Origin: an uncultured Ruminococcus sp.
GTDB taxonomy: Bacteria; Bacillota; Clostridia; Oscillospirales; Ruminococcaceae
Reading direction: 5' to 3'
Length of the DNA stretch: 6,238 nucleotides
Assembly (NCBI GenBank): GCA_900553335.1
Contig: USCU01000073.1
Span: 1 to 6,238, forward strand
The notes under the pieces are model-generated. The model searched no databases, was not told where the DNA came from, and saw nothing but the letters and a program-made list of their open reading frames with translations. Positions 6,192 to 6,238 of the stretch are shown here, piece by piece. Both the position numbers and the translations under genes were made by a program. Every line of letters begins with the position of its first letter. Positions within the stretch are counted from its first letter, which is position 1.

Positions 6192-6238
6192 CTGTCTCTT
6201 ATACACATCTGACGCTGCCGACGATCTACTCTGTGTAG
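6192..6238. other. Illumina Nextera i5-side adapter (not biological)
   Basis: The 19-base Tn5 mosaic end (6192-6210) is followed by GACGCTGCCGACGA, an 8-base index TCTACTCT (6225-6232) and GTGTAG from the P5 primer. From memory the index matches the reverse complement of Nextera S504. The apparent continuation of the cellulase frame here is artificial. Confidence 0.98.

Noticed and set aside
30..6210. A 19-base inverted repeat at both ends (30-48 and 6192-6210) that looks like transposon ends.
   Set aside because: It is the Tn5 mosaic end used in Nextera library preparation, joined to index and flow-cell primer sequence, and not a natural mobile element.

Overview
The window looks like a short contig from a cellulose-degrading, low-to-moderate GC Firmicute of the Ruminococcus type (Oscillospiraceae), probably from a gut or rumen sample. 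The grounds are AT-rich codon use, strong AGGAGG-type ribosome binding sites, a C-terminal dockerin with paired 'TTADVGR' calcium loops, a family 5 cellulase with fibronectin-type repeats, and CotH plus lamin-tail modules on one secreted protein. The genus is an inference from these features. Both ends are sequencing adapter (1-48 and 6192-6238), so the biological DNA is about 49-6191.

Layout. At 49-233 is the last 61 codons of a membrane permease. It is followed 70 bases later, on the same strand, by a complete MacB/LolD-type ABC ATPase (304-966); together they form the end of an ABC exporter operon. From 967 to 1190 there is no gene, but there is a structured repeat element (E1, 988-1090) and a strong bidirectional terminator hairpin (1130-1168) between two converging genes. 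A 999-residue secreted dockerin protein with a CotH kinase-like domain lies on the minus strand (1191-4190). The 427-base gap 4191-4617 holds two back-to-back promoters: TTGACT-N17-TATAAT driving the CotH gene leftwards and a perfect TTGACA-N17-TATAAT driving a secreted GH5 endoglucanase rightwards (GTG start at 4618, cut by the contig end). The GH5 gene has a leader of about 205 bases containing a second structured element (E2, 4471-4601).

How the parts fit. The CotH-dockerin protein and the GH5 enzyme are both exported and transcribed divergently from one control region, so they are plausibly co-regulated parts of a cellulosome-like plant-fibre degrading system. The ABC exporter looks unrelated in function and is simply the neighbouring operon.

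Most notable observation: E1 read on the minus strand and E2 read on the plus strand are diverged copies of the same element. They share ordered blocks (CCCC-ACCT, CG-CGG, ACTTA, GGGGGA-A-AATCC, AAAA, ACGGGGC-GCCC-TTATTGAA). The basal helix of the central hairpin differs in sequence but still pairs in both. This points to a conserved RNA, in one case forming most of a cellulase 5' leader. I do not recognise it as a standard riboswitch class.
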